Assembly: GCF_003935375.1 (NCBI RefSeq)
Contig: NZ_RHQM01000001.1
Location: forward strand, 310,001-374,000
Length of the DNA: 64,000 nt
Source: Stutzerimonas xanthomarina
Lineage (GTDB): Bacteria > Pseudomonadota > Gammaproteobacteria > Pseudomonadales > Pseudomonadaceae
Direction: 5' to 3'
Shown: in pieces, positions 12,363 to 21,937 of the stretch
Numbering within the stretch: the first letter of the stretch is position 1
Layout of the letters: the number at the start of each line of letters is the position of its first letter
Notes under the pieces: generated by a model
The model's input: only the letters and a program-made list of their open reading frames with translations
The model's database searches: none
What the model was told of the DNA's origin: nothing
Position numbers and translations under genes: made by a program

Positions 12363-12545
12363 TTACTCGTCAGCGCCCTTGTCGATCACCTTGCGACCAC
12401 GGTAGAAACCGTCCGGGGACACGTGGTGACGCAGGTGAACTTCACCGGTGCTCTTTTCCACGGACAGAGCGTTCGGCTCGAGAGCGTCATGGGAACGACG
12501 CATGTCACGGGCGGAACGGGATTTTTTGTTCTGCTGAACAGCCAT
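12363..12545 (-). CDS. rpmF: 50S ribosomal protein L32
   Basis: A 60-residue basic protein that begins [20 protein letters not shown], the standard L32 start. It lacks the zinc-binding cysteines found in some L32 forms, so it is the cysteine-free type. AGGAG lies just upstream of the ATG at 12545. It is packed between yceD and plsX, the arrangement seen in most gammaproteobacteria. Confidence 0.96.
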   Translation of the reverse strand: MAVQQNKKSRSARDMRRSHDALEPNALSVEKSTGEVHLRHHVSPDGFYRGRKVIDKGADE

Positions 12546-12557
12546 TTGGATCAACTC

Positions 12558-13085
12558 CTAAACGTTTGGGTCACGCTTTAACTGCGCCAGTACGCTGAAC
12601 GGGTTGGACCGCGTTACCTCGTCCTCACTCGGTTCAGGCTCATCTGGCCCAACCGGCGGCTGGCAAATTTCAGGGTCATGGAGTGGAACAATCGGCAGAG
12701 CGAGCAACAGCTCGTCTTCGACCAGCGCCAGCAGATCCAGAGGATCCTCTCCCACTTCCAGCACGTCATACCCTTTGGGCAGGTGCTGGCTGCTCGCCCC
12801 TTCATTCACAACCGCGTAATCGCACTCGCTGTGAATCGGCAAAACAACCGGCTCCAGACAACGCTGGCAAATCATTTTGACTTCAACGTCGAGCTGACTA
12901 CGGATAACCGCAGTACGCTGCTCGTCGCGCCCAAAGGCAAAACTGGCGCGCACCACACCCTGATCATCCTCAAGAGGATCGGCGAGCCGCTTCAGCTGCG
13001 ACAATTGCAGCTCACCGGCTAGGGTGGCCGCTCGGTCGGCGAGCTTGCGCGGATCAACGTGCGGTGGTATCGGTCCTTTCAACAT
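12558..13085 (-). CDS. yceD: DUF177 (YceD) large-ribosomal-RNA accumulation protein
   Basis: A 175-residue DUF177 protein. The conserved paired cysteines are visible in MICQRCLEPVVLP, and the acidic end LPIVPLHDPEICQ is typical. In E. coli and plants the family is needed for normal 23S rRNA accumulation; a direct biochemical role is not established. It is the first gene of the yceD-rpmF-plsX-fab transcription unit. A near-consensus promoter ends almost at its start codon, so the message may be close to leaderless. Confidence 0.9.
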   Translation of the reverse strand: MLKGPIPPHVDPRKLADRAATLAGELQLSQLKRLADPLEDDQGVVRASFAFGRDEQRTAVIRSQLDVEVKMICQRCLEPVVLPIHSECDYAVVNEGASSQHLPKGYDVLEVGEDPLDLLALVEDELLLALPIVPLHDPEICQPPVGPDEPEPSEDEVTRSNPFSVLAQLKRDPNV

Positions 13086-13094
13086 AAGCGCGGC

Positions 13095-13123
13095 ATTCTA
13101 GGGACGCGCCCGCAGCCTGTCAA
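13095..13123 (-). promoter_or_regulatory. Strong sigma70 promoter for yceD-rpmF-plsX-fab
   Basis: On the minus strand, TTGACA (13118-13123) is followed after exactly 17 bases by TAGAAT (13095-13100). Initiation 6-8 bases after the -10 falls around 13087-13089, only about 2-4 bases before the yceD ATG at 13085. No ribosome binding site fits upstream of that ATG. Confidence 0.7.
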
Positions 13124-13188
13124 AGGAATTCCGCCCAGCTTCACGACGCAACGCATACAATCTCGCACCTATATATAAAGGAGGAATC

Positions 13189-13767
13189 ATGCGCCGCCTG
13201 CTGCTTGCATCCAGCTCACCCTATCGACAGGAATTGCTCTCCCGGCTGGGACTACCGTTCGAAAGCTGCGCCCCGGATATCGATGAAACCCATCTACCCG
13301 GAGAAAGCGCCGAACAACTCGTAAACCGACTCGCCGAGCAGAAGGCCAGAGCGCTTGCCGAGCGGTATCCGAATCACCTGATTATCGGCTCCGATCAGGC
13401 TGCAGTATTGGACTCGAAGATTATCGGCAAACCGCACACGTTCGAGAGGGCAAAACAGCAACTGCAATCCGCCAGCGGCAACAGCGTCCGATTTCTGACC
13501 GGACTGGCGCTCCTCGACAGCGCGACAGGCAGAATTCAGACCGACTGCATACCGTTCACCGTACACTTCAGAGAACTAGATGAAGCCCGAATCGAGCGCT
13601 ATCTGAGAATTGAAAAGCCCTACGATTGCGCGGGCAGTTTCAAGGCTGAAGGATTAGGCATCAGTCTTTTCCGCGCCACCGAAGGCGAGGACGTTACCAG
13701 CCTGGTAGGCCTTCCGCTCATCCGCCTGGTGGACATGCTACTGACCGCAGGCTACGACGTTCCGTGA
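13189..13767 (+). CDS. Maf-family nucleotide pyrophosphatase (YceF-like, m7GTP)
   Basis: A 192-residue house-cleaning NTP pyrophosphatase. The N-terminal loop LLLASSSPYRQELLSRLGLPFE and the motif IIGSDQAAVLDSKIIGKP match the Maf family. The position divergent to yceD-rpmF matches YceF, which in E. coli prefers 7-methyl-GTP; that specificity is inferred from context. A strong AAGGAGG ribosome binding site precedes the ATG. It converges with sppA, with 14 bases between the stops. Confidence 0.9.
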   Translation: MRRLLLASSSPYRQELLSRLGLPFESCAPDIDETHLPGESAEQLVNRLAEQKARALAERYPNHLIIGSDQAAVLDSKIIGKPHTFERAKQQLQSASGNSVRFLTGLALLDSATGRIQTDCIPFTVHFRELDEARIERYLRIEKPYDCAGSFKAEGLGISLFRATEGEDVTSLVGLPLIRLVDMLLTAGYDVP

Positions 13768-13781
13768 GCGCGAGCCGGCTG

Positions 13782-14771
13782 CTATCGCAACACCGGCCCC
13801 TGCACCCCAACCAGAACAGCCAAGCGTTCGGCGACGCCAGCACCAAGTTTCTTGGTAAAACGATCCAGCGGCGACTCTTTGACAGTGAAGTCCACCAGCT
13901 CGGGCTCACCGATCACCTCGCGCGCGACATGCGCCGTACTTCCCAAACCATCGATCAGCCCGAGCTCCAATGCCTGCTCCCCAGACCAGATCAGACCTGA
14001 GAACAACTCCGGATGCTGCTCCTCCTGAAGGCGATCACCGCGACCACGCTTGACGCTGTCGATGAACTGCTGATGGGTGGTAGCCAGCACGCCTCGCCAG
14101 AACTGGGTCTCCTCAGGTTTTTCCGGCTGGAACGGATCCAGAAAAGCCTTGTGCTCACCCGCCGTATAGACACGCCGCTCGACGCCGAGCTTTTCCATGG
14201 TATCAACGAAGCCAAAGGTGGCCGCGGTTACACCGATCGACCCCACCAGACTGGACTTGTCAGCATAAATCTCGTCCGCAGCGCTAGCGATGTAGTACGC
14301 ACCCGACGCCCCCAGGTCGGTAATCACCGCATAAACCTTGATGGCCGGATATTCGCCGCGCAAACGCCGGATTTCGTCATAGATATAGCCCGACTGCACC
14401 GGACTGCCCCCCGGGCTGTTGATTCGCAGCACCACACCCTTGGTATTGGCGTCCTCGAAGGCCGCCCGCAAGGCACCGACGACGTTATCGGCGCTGGCAG
14501 GCTCTTCATCCGCGATCATGCCGCGCACATTGATGACCGCCGTATGACTACCCTCCGCGCCCTTGCCGGAACCAAACTGCAGCGCCGGGGAAAACAGGGC
14601 CAGCGCGCCGAACAGATAAATGAAGGTCAATAACTTGAAGAAGATACCCCAGCGCCTAGCGCGCCGCTGCTCCTGAACCCCCGCAAGCAGCGTCTTCTCC
14701 AGCAGCTTCCAGCTGTTACGATCACCCTTGGACTCGTCTACCGGAGCCTTCCACTCATCCGACATTTGCAT
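13782..14771 (-). CDS. sppA: Signal peptide peptidase SppA, short form (S49 family)
   Basis: A membrane-anchored serine protease that degrades cleaved signal peptides. One membrane segment lies near residues 45-66. The nucleophile serine is expected in DLGASGAYYIASAADEIYA, the conserved SLVGSIGV block follows, and the general-base lysine probably lies in AGEHKAFLDPF. At 329 residues it is the single-domain form, not the 600-residue tandem form of E. coli. Its start overlaps the end of the HAD phosphatase gene by 17 bases. Confidence 0.92.
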   Translation of the reverse strand: MQMSDEWKAPVDESKGDRNSWKLLEKTLLAGVQEQRRARRWGIFFKLLTFIYLFGALALFSPALQFGSGKGAEGSHTAVINVRGMIADEEPASADNVVGALRAAFEDANTKGVVLRINSPGGSPVQSGYIYDEIRRLRGEYPAIKVYAVITDLGASGAYYIASAADEIYADKSSLVGSIGVTAATFGFVDTMEKLGVERRVYTAGEHKAFLDPFQPEKPEETQFWRGVLATTHQQFIDSVKRGRGDRLQEEQHPELFSGLIWSGEQALELGLIDGLGSTAHVAREVIGEPELVDFTVKESPLDRFTKKLGAGVAERLAVLVGVQGPVLR

Positions 14772-15441
14772 TCACCTCAGAAACCGCCAAGGAGCGCAGC
14801 CAATCACCAAGCTCCGAAAAATGATTGATCTCAGTGCGCGGCTTGCACTGCTGCAGGATGTGCAGTGGTTGTGCGCCATAAGCGACAGCTACGCCATCCA
14901 CACCCGCGCGATGAGCCATCTGCAGGTCAAACACCGAATCACCGACCATCAGCGCCTGCTCCGGACGAGCACCGCAGTGAGAAAGAATCTGGTGGATCAT
15001 CAGTGGATCGGGCTTGCTTGCCGTCTCGTCCGAACAACGGGTGATATCGAAGAAGTCCTCCCACCCCTGCCCAGCCAAAACGCGATCAAGGCCGCGACGC
15101 CCCTTTCCAGTCGCGACAGCGAGCATATACCCGGCGTCACGAAACTCGGATAGCGCCTTGGCGACTCCCGGATAAAGAGCTGAAGGCTGGGTCTCCAGGG
15201 ACAGATAATACTCGCTATAGCAGTGACGAAAATCCTCGATCAGCGCGACATCCGCCTGATCCGGATACAACACGCCAATCGCTTCCGGCAAGGCCAACCC
15301 GATGATGCCTTTGACCGAGGCATCATCGACCTGCGGCAAACCACAATTTTGCGCCGCAACATGTATCGACTCGACAATACGCCCGATCGAGTCGACCAGC
15401 GTGCCATCCCAATCAAATATCAGAACCCGGTACTCACTCAC
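14755..15441 (-). CDS. HAD-superfamily phosphatase, phosphoglycolate-phosphatase-like
   Basis: A HAD hydrolase with motif [11 protein letters not shown], the threonine/serine motif VATGKGR, a motif III lysine region around SKPDPLMIH, and motif [14 protein letters not shown]. The cap region is helical, as in Gph-like enzymes. The start is taken at GTG 15441 ([13 protein letters not shown]), with GGAG upstream; it overlaps the end of rluC by 8 bases. The substrate cannot be told from sequence. The rluC-HAD-sppA order is conserved in pseudomonads. Confidence 0.88.
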   Translation of the reverse strand: MSEYRVLIFDWDGTLVDSIGRIVESIHVAAQNCGLPQVDDASVKGIIGLALPEAIGVLYPDQADVALIEDFRHCYSEYYLSLETQPSALYPGVAKALSEFRDAGYMLAVATGKGRRGLDRVLAGQGWEDFFDITRCSDETASKPDPLMIHQILSHCGARPEQALMVGDSVFDLQMAHRAGVDGVAVAYGAQPLHILQQCKPRTEINHFSELGDWLRSLAVSEVNANVG

Positions 15442-16387
15442 CGAGACGCTCCAGCGTTCGCGCCCACATTTCGTCGACGGGCGCCTCCAGGGATAACTCA
15501 CCGCCATCAGGCAGCGGAACCTTCAGCGCGTATGCATGCAGGAACAATCGCTTGCCGCCTAGTTCGCGAATCTCGCGAGTGAACTCCTCATCACCGTACT
15601 TGCTGTCGCCGGCGATGCTGTGCCCGGCATGGCGCGCGTGCACACGAATCTGGTGCGTTCGACCGGTAACCGGCTTGGCCTCCACTAGCGTTGCGAAGTC
15701 ACCGAAGCGACGAAGCACGCGAAACAATGTCAGCGCTTCCTTGCCGTCCTCGGTCACCTCGACCATTCGCTCACCAGAGCGCAACGTGTTCTTCAGCAAC
15801 GGCGCATTGACCTGCTTCTTCGAGGTTTCCCAGCGACCACGCACCAGAGCCATATAACGCTTGTCTACACCGTCACCGCGCAACGCCTGATGCAGATGGC
15901 GCAACATGCTGCGCTTCTTGGCGACCATCAGCAGACCGGAGGTATCGCGATCCAGTCGATGCACCAATTCAAGCTCCTTGGCATCAGGGCGCAGCTGCCG
16001 CAAAGCCTCGATCACCCCGTAGCTGAGCCCGCTACCACCATGCACAGCTATGCCGGCCGGTTTATTCAGTACGATGAGCGCCTTGTCCTCGTGCACGATG
16101 GCCTTTTCCAGCCTTTCCAACAGCCCTTGAGCAAGCGGCTCAGGCTCGTCGCGCTCGGCCAGGCGCAGCGGTGGCACGCGCACCAGATCACCGGCTTGCA
16201 ACTTGTACTCAGGCTTGATGCGCCCTTTGTTCACACGCACCTCGCCCTTGCGCAAGATGCGGTAGATCAACGTCTTGGGCACACCTTTGAGCTGGTTGCG
16301 GAGAAAGTTATCAATGCGCTGGCCGGCAAGTTCCGGCGCGACCTCGAGTATTTGCACACCGGAGGTCTGGGAGGGGGTATTGGTCAT
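15434..16387 (-). CDS. rluC: 23S rRNA pseudouridine synthase RluC
   Basis: An RluA-family pseudouridine synthase of 317 residues. An N-terminal S4 RNA-binding domain (about residues 20-80, [20 protein letters not shown]) precedes the catalytic domain with the aspartate motif [15 protein letters not shown]. Adjacent placement to rne on the opposite strand is the usual context of RluC, which makes pseudouridines 955, 2504 and 2580 in E. coli. It is divergent from rne with about 560 bases between the start codons. Confidence 0.93.
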   Translation of the reverse strand: MTNTPSQTSGVQILEVAPELAGQRIDNFLRNQLKGVPKTLIYRILRKGEVRVNKGRIKPEYKLQAGDLVRVPPLRLAERDEPEPLAQGLLERLEKAIVHEDKALIVLNKPAGIAVHGGSGLSYGVIEALRQLRPDAKELELVHRLDRDTSGLLMVAKKRSMLRHLHQALRGDGVDKRYMALVRGRWETSKKQVNAPLLKNTLRSGERMVEVTEDGKEALTLFRVLRRFGDFATLVEAKPVTGRTHQIRVHARHAGHSIAGDSKYGDEEFTREIRELGGKRLFLHAYALKVPLPDGGELSLEAPVDEMWARTLERLGE

Positions 16388-16414
16388 CGCGGCATCATAT
16401 CAATTTTCATGGAA

Positions 16415-16443
16415 TTGAAGCACTTAAACATTGCTGTTATAGT
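16415..16443 (+). promoter_or_regulatory. Sigma70 promoter for rne
   Basis: TTGAAG (16415-16420) is followed after 17 bases by TATAGT (16438-16443). This would start the rne transcript near 16450 and give a leader of about 500 bases. It overlaps the divergent upstream region of rluC. Confidence 0.6.
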
Positions 16444-16449
16444 CGCGAA

Positions 16450-16947
16450 CGCCGCCAAAAGCGGTCAGGTCCAGGGATGCCAGCGATACCGCCAACCCAG
16501 ACCGGCAAAAAAAAAATGTTCTAGGACGTGAGGCCGTCCGACGGAGCTTCCCTCAAGTAGCGGAGAAGTTGCGAAACAAGCCTTGAAGACATGATGCGTG
16601 CCCCCTATGGGAATCGCGATAATCGACAACCCGCTCCCCGGATTCTGCGAGCGGCACCCGATTTTCAAAGTATGCGTGTTGGGTGGAGATGCACAGCATC
16701 GGATTGCGTAGCAAAGGCTTTCACAGACGCTTCATTCCGTCCGCTACCGATGCCTGATTCCTCCTCCCGAACCATTGCTTCTGTTCCGACAGCAAGCAGG
16801 AGACGTCGTCGCGACGCCGGCCCATTTGGCCGCACATCGCTGGACACTGGAGTGCTTTACAACCATTCCTGACTCACCTGACACCGACCGCGAGAGTCGT
16901 GTGTGCCGAACGCCGTTTCCGGATGCCACGGAAACCGACGGTACTAC
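16450..16947 (+). promoter_or_regulatory. Long 5' leader of rne, expected to hold the rne-II autoregulatory RNA element
   Basis: The 560-base region between rluC and rne has no credible gene. RNase E messages are autoregulated through a structured leader that the enzyme itself cleaves. A conserved leader structure, rne-II, has been described upstream of rne in Pseudomonadaceae. I assign it here from position and length, not from a covariance match. The leader contains several GC hairpins and a run of ten A residues near 16507. Confidence 0.55.
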
Positions 16948-19900
16948 ATGAAAAGAATGCTAATTAACGCAACTCAGCCCGAAGAGTTGCGTGTCGCACT
17001 GGTCGACGGCCAACGTCTGTTCGATCTGGACATCGAATCAGGTGCCCGCGAGCAGAAGAAAGCCAACATCTACAAGGGCAAGATCACCCGCGTCGAGCCC
17101 AGTCTCGAAGCTGCTTTCGTCGACTTCGGCGCCGAGCGCCATGGCTTCCTCCCCCTCAAGGAAATTTCTCGCGAATACTTCAGCAAGTCGCCTGAAGGCC
17201 GCGTGAACATCAAGGACGTCCTGCGCGAAGGCCAGGAAGTCATCGTTCAGGTCGAAAAAGAAGAGCGCGGTAACAAAGGCGCTGCACTGACCACCTTCAT
17301 CAGTCTGGCCGGCCGTTATCTGGTCCTGATGCCGAACAATCCGCGCGCTGGTGGCATTTCGCGCCGCATCGAAGGTGAAGAACGCAATGAACTGCGTGAA
17401 GCCCTGAACGGTCTCGATATCCCCGCTGACATGGGTCTGATCGTCCGCACGGCAGGCCTGGGCCGCTCCAGCGAAGAGCTGCAGTGCGACCTCGACTATC
17501 TGTTGCAGCTCTGGACCGCAGTCAAGGATGCGTCCCAGGATCGCCCCGCGCCATTTCTGATCTATCAGGAATCCAACGTCATCATCCGCGCCATCCGCGA
17601 CTACCTGCGCCAGGATATCGGCGAAGTGCTGATCGACAGTGTCGAAGCACAGGACGAGGCATTGAGCTTCATCCAGCAGGTGATGCCGCAGTACGCCAGC
17701 AAGATCAAGCTGTACGAAGATTCCGTACCGCTGTTCAACCGCTTCCAGATCGAAAGCCAGATCGAGACGGCCTTCCAGCGTGAAGTAAAACTACCTTCCG
17801 GCGGCTCCATCGTCATCGATCCGACCGAAGCACTGGTATCCATCGACATCAACTCGGCTCGCGCCACCAAGGGTGGCGACATCGAAGAAACCGCCCTGCA
17901 GACCAATCTGGAGGCGGCCGAGGAAATCGCCCGCCAACTGCGTTTGCGCGACATCGGCGGACTAATCGTCATCGACTTCATCGACATGACCCCGGCCAAG
18001 AACCAGCGCGCCGTCGAGGAGAAGATGCGCGAAGCACTGGAAGCCGACCGTGCACGTATCCAGGTCGGCCGCATCTCGCGCTTCGGTTTGCTGGAAATGT
18101 CCCGCCAGCGTCTGCGCCCCTCTCTGGGCGAGACCAGCGGCATCGTCTGCCCACGCTGCAACGGCCAAGGCATCATTCGTGACGTCGAATCGCTGTCGCT
18201 GGCGATTCTGCGCCTGATCGAAGAAGAAGCCCTCAAGGACCGCACCGCCGAGGTTCGCGCACGCGTGCCGTTCCAGGTTGCAGCATTCCTGCTCAACGAG
18301 AAACGCAACGCGATCACCAAGATCGAGCTGCGCACCCGTGCGCGCATCTTCATCCTGCCGGACGATCACCTGGAAACGCCGCACTTCGAAGTTCAGCGAC
18401 TGCGTGACGACAGCCCAGAAATCATGGCAGGCCAAGCCAGCTACGAAATGAGCCCGACCGAGGCCGAAGAAGCTCAGCCGGTCAGCTCCACACGCACCCT
18501 GGTTCGCCAGGAAGCGGCGGTCAAGACCGCACCGCAGCGCACCGCACCGGCGGCAGCCGCCGCAGCGCCAGCCGAAGCACCCGTTGCCGCGCCGGTGCAG
18601 GAACCAAGTCTGTTCAAGGGCCTGATCAAATCCCTGGTCGGACTGTTCGCAGGCGAGACGAAAGAACCGCAGGCCACAGCCGAAGTCGAGAAGAAGCCCG
18701 CCTCGCCGCGCCCGCAGCGCAATGACGAGCGCCGCAGCGGACGCCAGCAGAACCGTCGCCGCGATTCGCGCGGTGGCCGTGATGAGGAGCGCAAGCCGCG
18801 CGAAGAACGTCAGCCCCGTGAGGAGCGCCAAGCTCGCGAGGAGCGTCAGCCCCGCGAAGAGCGCCAGCCGCGCCCACCACGCGAGGAACGCAAACCCCGT
18901 GAACAGGCCGAAGTTGCCGAAAGCCAGCCGCGCCGCGAGCGAGCCCCACGCGAGGACCGCAAGCCCCGCGAGGAGCGCAAGCGCGAACTGCGAGCGCCAA
19001 TCGATGAAGCTCCGATCGCTGTAGCAGCAGAAGAAGAGCAGGCCGAGCGGCAACCACGCGCCCCGCGCGAAGAGCGCAAGCCGCGCGCCGAACGGCAAGC
19101 CCCGGTAGCCGCCGATGAGCTGCTGCAGCAATCCGAGGATGCGAACGAAGCCGAGGACGCCCAGGACTCCAACGAGGGCAGCGAAGGCAACGACGGCGAC
19201 CGCCCACGCCGCCGCTCCCGCGGCCAGCGTCGTCGCAGCAATCGCCGTGAGCGTCAGCGTGACGCCAACGGTAACGAAATCGACGAGGTCGACGAGAGCA
19301 ACGCCCCGGTGAAAACCGAGGAAATCGCCGTCGCAGCAACAGCCGCCGCCCTGGCCGCGAACACCGCCGACACCGAAGCGGCTCCACAGGCCAGGCTCGC
19401 TGATGACGCCGTGATTCAAACCAGCTCCGAAGGTGTAGCGACGATTGTCGAGCATGCGCCAAGCGTGGAAAGTACGGACGAGCAGCGCACTGTGGCCGAG
19501 CAGTCGATAGCTATCGAAGCTGCAGACGAGACATCGACACACGCTGCCGAAGTTGCGCCGAGCGAAGCACCACAGGTCGTCCAAGCCGACGTCACCCCGC
19601 AGCCTGCCCCGGAGCCGGTGGCCGAGAAAGTCGAAGTTGCACCGGCCGTGGCGCCAGTACTGACGCCTAGCGGACGCGCGCCTAATGATCCGCGCGAGGT
19701 CCGTCGCCGTCAGCGTGAAGCCGAGCGTCTGGCCAAGGAAGCGGCAGAAGCCGACGCCAAGGCCGCAGCGGAGCAACCTCTGGCCAGCCCGGAGATTGTC
19801 GCCAGCGAGCCAGTCGTCGAAGCGCAAGTTGAACAAGTTGCGGAACCGGTGCCTGCCGACGCCCAGCCTGAGCCGTTCGCCGAGCCAGTCACCACCCTCC

Positions 19901-20082
19901 ACGAGCAGCCGCTCGCCGAGGCTGACGAGCCCGCCGAACAAGCACAGGTGTCGACCGCTGAAGTAGACGAGCAGAAGCCAGAAGCACCGACAACTGAGGA
20001 AGTGGTTCAGCCATCACCCCAGGAGTCGGAACAAGCTGCAGAAGGTGACCAGCCAGATAACCGTGAGAAGCCGCAAGGCTAA
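16948..20082 (+). CDS. rne: Ribonuclease E
   Basis: This is the essential endoribonuclease and scaffold of the RNA degradosome, 1044 residues. The N-terminal catalytic half is canonical: an S1 domain at about residues 35-125, metal-binding aspartates D300 ([14 protein letters not shown]) and D343 (VIDFIDMTP), and the zinc link CPRC at 401-404. The C-terminal half is low complexity, with a membrane-targeting amphipathic segment ([15 protein letters not shown], about residue 565). An arginine-rich region built of repeated [12 protein letters not shown] units follows (about 605-760), then an acidic, proline/alanine-rich tail. The start [10 protein letters not shown] is the conserved one; the longer upstream frame is leader. 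Confidence 0.97.
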   Translation: MKRMLINATQPEELRVALVDGQRLFDLDIESGAREQKKANIYKGKITRVEPSLEAAFVDFGAERHGFLPLKEISREYFSKSPEGRVNIKDVLREGQEVIVQVEKEERGNKGAALTTFISLAGRYLVLMPNNPRAGGISRRIEGEERNELREALNGLDIPADMGLIVRTAGLGRSSEELQCDLDYLLQLWTAVKDASQDRPAPFLIYQESNVIIRAIRDYLRQDIGEVLIDSVEAQDEALSFIQQVMPQYASKIKLYEDSVPLFNRFQIESQIETAFQREVKLPSGGSIVIDPTEALVSIDINSARATKGGDIEETALQTNLEAAEEIARQLRLRDIGGLIVIDFIDMTPAKNQRAVEEKMREALEADRARIQVGRISRFGLLEMSRQRLRPSLGETSGIVCPRCNGQGIIRDVESLSLAILRLIEEEALKDRTAEVRARVPFQVAAFLLNEKRNAITKIELRTRARIFILPDDHLETPHFEVQRLRDDSPEIMAGQASYEMSPTEAEEAQPVSSTRTLVRQEAAVKTAPQRTAPAAAAAAPAEAPVAAPVQEPSLFKGLIKSLVGLFAGETKEPQATAEVEKKPASPRPQRNDERRSGRQQNRRRDSRGGRDEERKPREERQPREERQAREERQPREERQPRPPREERKPREQAEVAESQPRRERAPREDRKPREERKRELRAPIDEAPIAVAAEEEQAERQPRAPREERKPRAERQAPVAADELLQQSEDANEAEDAQDSNEGSEGNDGDRPRRRSRGQRRRSNRRERQRDANGNEIDEVDESNAPVKTEEIAVAATAAALAANTADTEAAPQARLADDAVIQTSSEGVATIVEHAPSVESTDEQRTVAEQSIAIEAADETSTHAAEVAPSEAPQVVQADVTPQPAPEPVAEKVEVAPAVAPVLTPSGRAPNDPREVRRRQREAERLAKEAAEADAKAAAEQPLASPEIVASEPVVEAQVEQVAEPVPADAQPEPFAEPVTTLHEQPLAEADEPAEQAQVSTAEVDEQKPEAPTTEEVVQPSPQESEQAAEGDQPDNREKPQG

Positions 20083-20094
20083 ACACCGCTGGCC

Positions 20095-20127
20095 TAAAAA
20101 AGGGATGCTTCGGCATCCCTTTTTTTT
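20095..20127 (+). terminator. Rho-independent terminator of rne
   Basis: AGGGATGC (20101-20108) pairs perfectly with GCATCCCT (20113-20120) around a TTCG loop. A tract of eight T residues follows, and an A tract precedes it. It lies about 18 bases past the rne stop and could work in both directions. Confidence 0.92.
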
Positions 20128-20455
20128 GCATTGTCCCGTCCTGAATAAGGTTTACACCTTCGTCTTATTCATCGGGAGAACGCTCATGGCAGAAGGGGTG
20201 CGGCGCAGTCAGCAAGGCTATTCACTGCCCCATCTCTCCCCGAAAAAGCCGTCACTGCAAGCTTGAGAAGCCGGACCGGCTGCAGGTCGAAATTGAGCTC
20301 GCTTACATCCGATGCACATCGCAGGTTCTGCTTGGTTGCCCGCGCTAGGCGAACCGAAGTGCGAGATCAGTACAACTCAAGCGACCGGAACCAGATATCT
20401 ACACCACCGCACGGCCTGGCTTTAACGCAGCCAGAACTGACCGTACGAGTCGTAG
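20128..20455. other. 328-base gap between rne and murB, possibly degenerate mobile-element sequence
   Basis: No established gene is present. GAATAAG (20143-20149) pairs with CTTATTC (20164-20170). GGGAG and an ATG at 20186 then open a 26-codon frame ending at 20266. The hairpin, ribosome site and MAEGVRRSQ-type start remind me of the left end of an insertion sequence whose first frame has decayed, but this is recall and not a match I can verify. The rest, to murB, shows no open frame or repeat. Confidence 0.3.
20186..20266 (+). CDS. Candidate 26-residue small ORF (possible transposase remnant)
   Basis: The frame opens with ATG after a good ribosome site (GGGAG, 7-base spacing) and encodes a short basic peptide beginning MAEGVRRSQ. 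It may be the surviving 5' end of an IS3-type orfA, or a chance frame. Nothing similar is nearby, so its function is unknown. Confidence 0.2.
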   Translation: MAEGVRRSQQGYSLPHLSPKKPSLQA

Positions 20456-21475
20456 TCAGAGCACATTTGGCTCGATCTCAAGGCTTACGCCGAAGCGCTC
20501 CAGCACATCGGCCTGGATACGTCGCGCCAGGTCCAGCAGCTGCACCCCCGTGGCCAGGCCATGATTGACCAGCACCAACGCCTGCAGCCGATGCACCCCT
20601 GCGTCGCCGTCACGAAATCCCTTCCAGCCAGCCTTCTCGATCAGCCAGCCAGCCGCCAGTTTCACTTGACCGTCGACTTGCGGATAACCGACCAGCTCGG
20701 GGTAACGATCGCGCAGCGTCTGAGCAGCGGCAGCCGGCACCAGCGGATTCTTGAAGAAACTCCCGGCATTGCCCAGCTGCTGTGGATCCGGCAGCTTTTC
20801 ACTGCGGATGGCACAAACAGCTCGGCTCACATCCTGCGCGGAAGGTACGGAAATCCCCTGCTCCGCCAAACGCTGGCGGATCGGCCCATACTCAAGATGC
20901 AGCGCTGCCTGGCGACGCAACGCGAAACGCACTCGCAGAATCAGAAAACGCCCTGGCTGCTGTTTGAACAGACTGTCGCGATAACCGAATGCGCAGTCGT
21001 CCTGGCTGAACTCACGGAGGATCCCAGTTTCACTATCCAGTGCAGTGAGTCCTGCAAATACGTCCTTGATCTCGACACCGTAGGCACCGATGTTCTGGAT
21101 TGGTGATGCACCAACGGTACCTGGTATCAGGCTCAGATTCTCGAGGCCCGCCAAGCCTTGATCCAGCGTCCAGAGCACGAATGGGTGCCAGGGCTCGCCT
21201 GCCTCGGCCTCGACCAGAACCTGCTCGGCAGACTCATCGATGATGCGTTTGCCACGGCTGGCCATATGCAGGACAAGCGCCGGCACGTCACGAGTCAGCA
21301 GCAAGTTGCTGCCTCCACCGATCGGCAGCAGCGGAACGTCGAGCCGATGCGCCTGGGCGAGCGCGTCACGAACATCCTCATCGTTATGAGCGGCCGCGAA
21401 GTAGCGCGCACGCTGATCGACAGCGAACGTGTTGAATGCCTTGAGTGATCGGTTTGATTCGAGGGTCAGGCTCAC
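20456..21475 (-). CDS. murB: UDP-N-acetylenolpyruvoylglucosamine reductase
   Basis: An FAD/NADPH reductase that makes UDP-MurNAc in peptidoglycan synthesis. The 339-residue protein shows the type I MurB features: LKAFNTFAVDQRARYF at the N terminus, the flavin-binding LLPIGGGSNLLLTRD, the block IPGTVGASPIQNIGAYGVEIKD, the catalytic serine motif NAGSFFKNP, and GWLIEKAGWKGFRDGDAGVH. It overlaps the phosphatase gene by 4 bases. Confidence 0.95.
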   Translation of the reverse strand: MSLTLESNRSLKAFNTFAVDQRARYFAAAHNDEDVRDALAQAHRLDVPLLPIGGGSNLLLTRDVPALVLHMASRGKRIIDESAEQVLVEAEAGEPWHPFVLWTLDQGLAGLENLSLIPGTVGASPIQNIGAYGVEIKDVFAGLTALDSETGILREFSQDDCAFGYRDSLFKQQPGRFLILRVRFALRRQAALHLEYGPIRQRLAEQGISVPSAQDVSRAVCAIRSEKLPDPQQLGNAGSFFKNPLVPAAAAQTLRDRYPELVGYPQVDGQVKLAAGWLIEKAGWKGFRDGDAGVHRLQALVLVNHGLATGVQLLDLARRIQADVLERFGVSLEIEPNVL

Positions 21476-21936
21476 AGTCGTCCCTTCAATTCCACGAGCA
21501 GCGCATCACAGGCCTCCTCGAGGAGATCCAGTACTTCCTCGAAGCCATCTGTCTCGCCGTAGTAAGGGTCTGGCACCACGCCACGCGCCAGGTCGTAGCG
21601 GCGTAGCAACAGATCAAGCTCCGCCCTGCTCGCTTCGGGGCGCAAGGCCTCCAGTCGAGCCAGGTTGTCGTGATCCATCGCCAGAATAAGGTCGAAACGC
21701 AGGAAGTCCTCCGGCTGCACCTGGCGCGCGCGCAGCGCTGTCAGCCGATAGCCGCGTTTGCCGGCCGCGGCGCAAGCACGCGAGTCCGGAGCCTTGCCCA
21801 CATGCCAATCGCCGGTCCCAGCAGAATCGATCTCGATCCGACTGCCGAGCCCAGCCTGCTCGACGCGCTGGCGAAACACGCCTTCGGCGGTGGGCGAGCG
21901 GCAGATGTTACCCATGCAGACGAACAGGATTCTCAT
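21472..21936 (-). CDS. Low-molecular-weight protein-tyrosine phosphatase
   Basis: The 154-residue protein starts with the P-loop MRILFVCMGNICRSPTAEG, where C7 is the nucleophile and R13 binds phosphate. The general-acid aspartate lies in VPDPYYGETDGFEEV. The start at 21936 places the P-loop at the N terminus, as in the family; the long upstream frame lies inside kdsB. The kdsB-ptp-murB order is standard in pseudomonads. The physiological substrate is not known from sequence. Confidence 0.92.
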   Translation of the reverse strand: MRILFVCMGNICRSPTAEGVFRQRVEQAGLGSRIEIDSAGTGDWHVGKAPDSRACAAAGKRGYRLTALRARQVQPEDFLRFDLILAMDHDNLARLEALRPEASRAELDLLLRRYDLARGVVPDPYYGETDGFEEVLDLLEEACDALLVELKGRL

Positions 21937-21937
21937 C

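Noticed and set aside
16394-16422. TGCTTC-N17-TATGAT as an rluC promoter
   Set aside because: The -10 is fair but the -35 does not match consensus, so it is not listed.
18780-18990. Short tandem repeats that could suggest a CRISPR array
   Set aside because: The repeats are codon-level repeats (REERQP units) within the RNase E tail, without spacers.
17962-19941. 659-codon open frame on the minus strand inside rne
   Set aside because: It is the complement of the repetitive, GC-biased RNase E tail and has no ribosome site or recognised motif.
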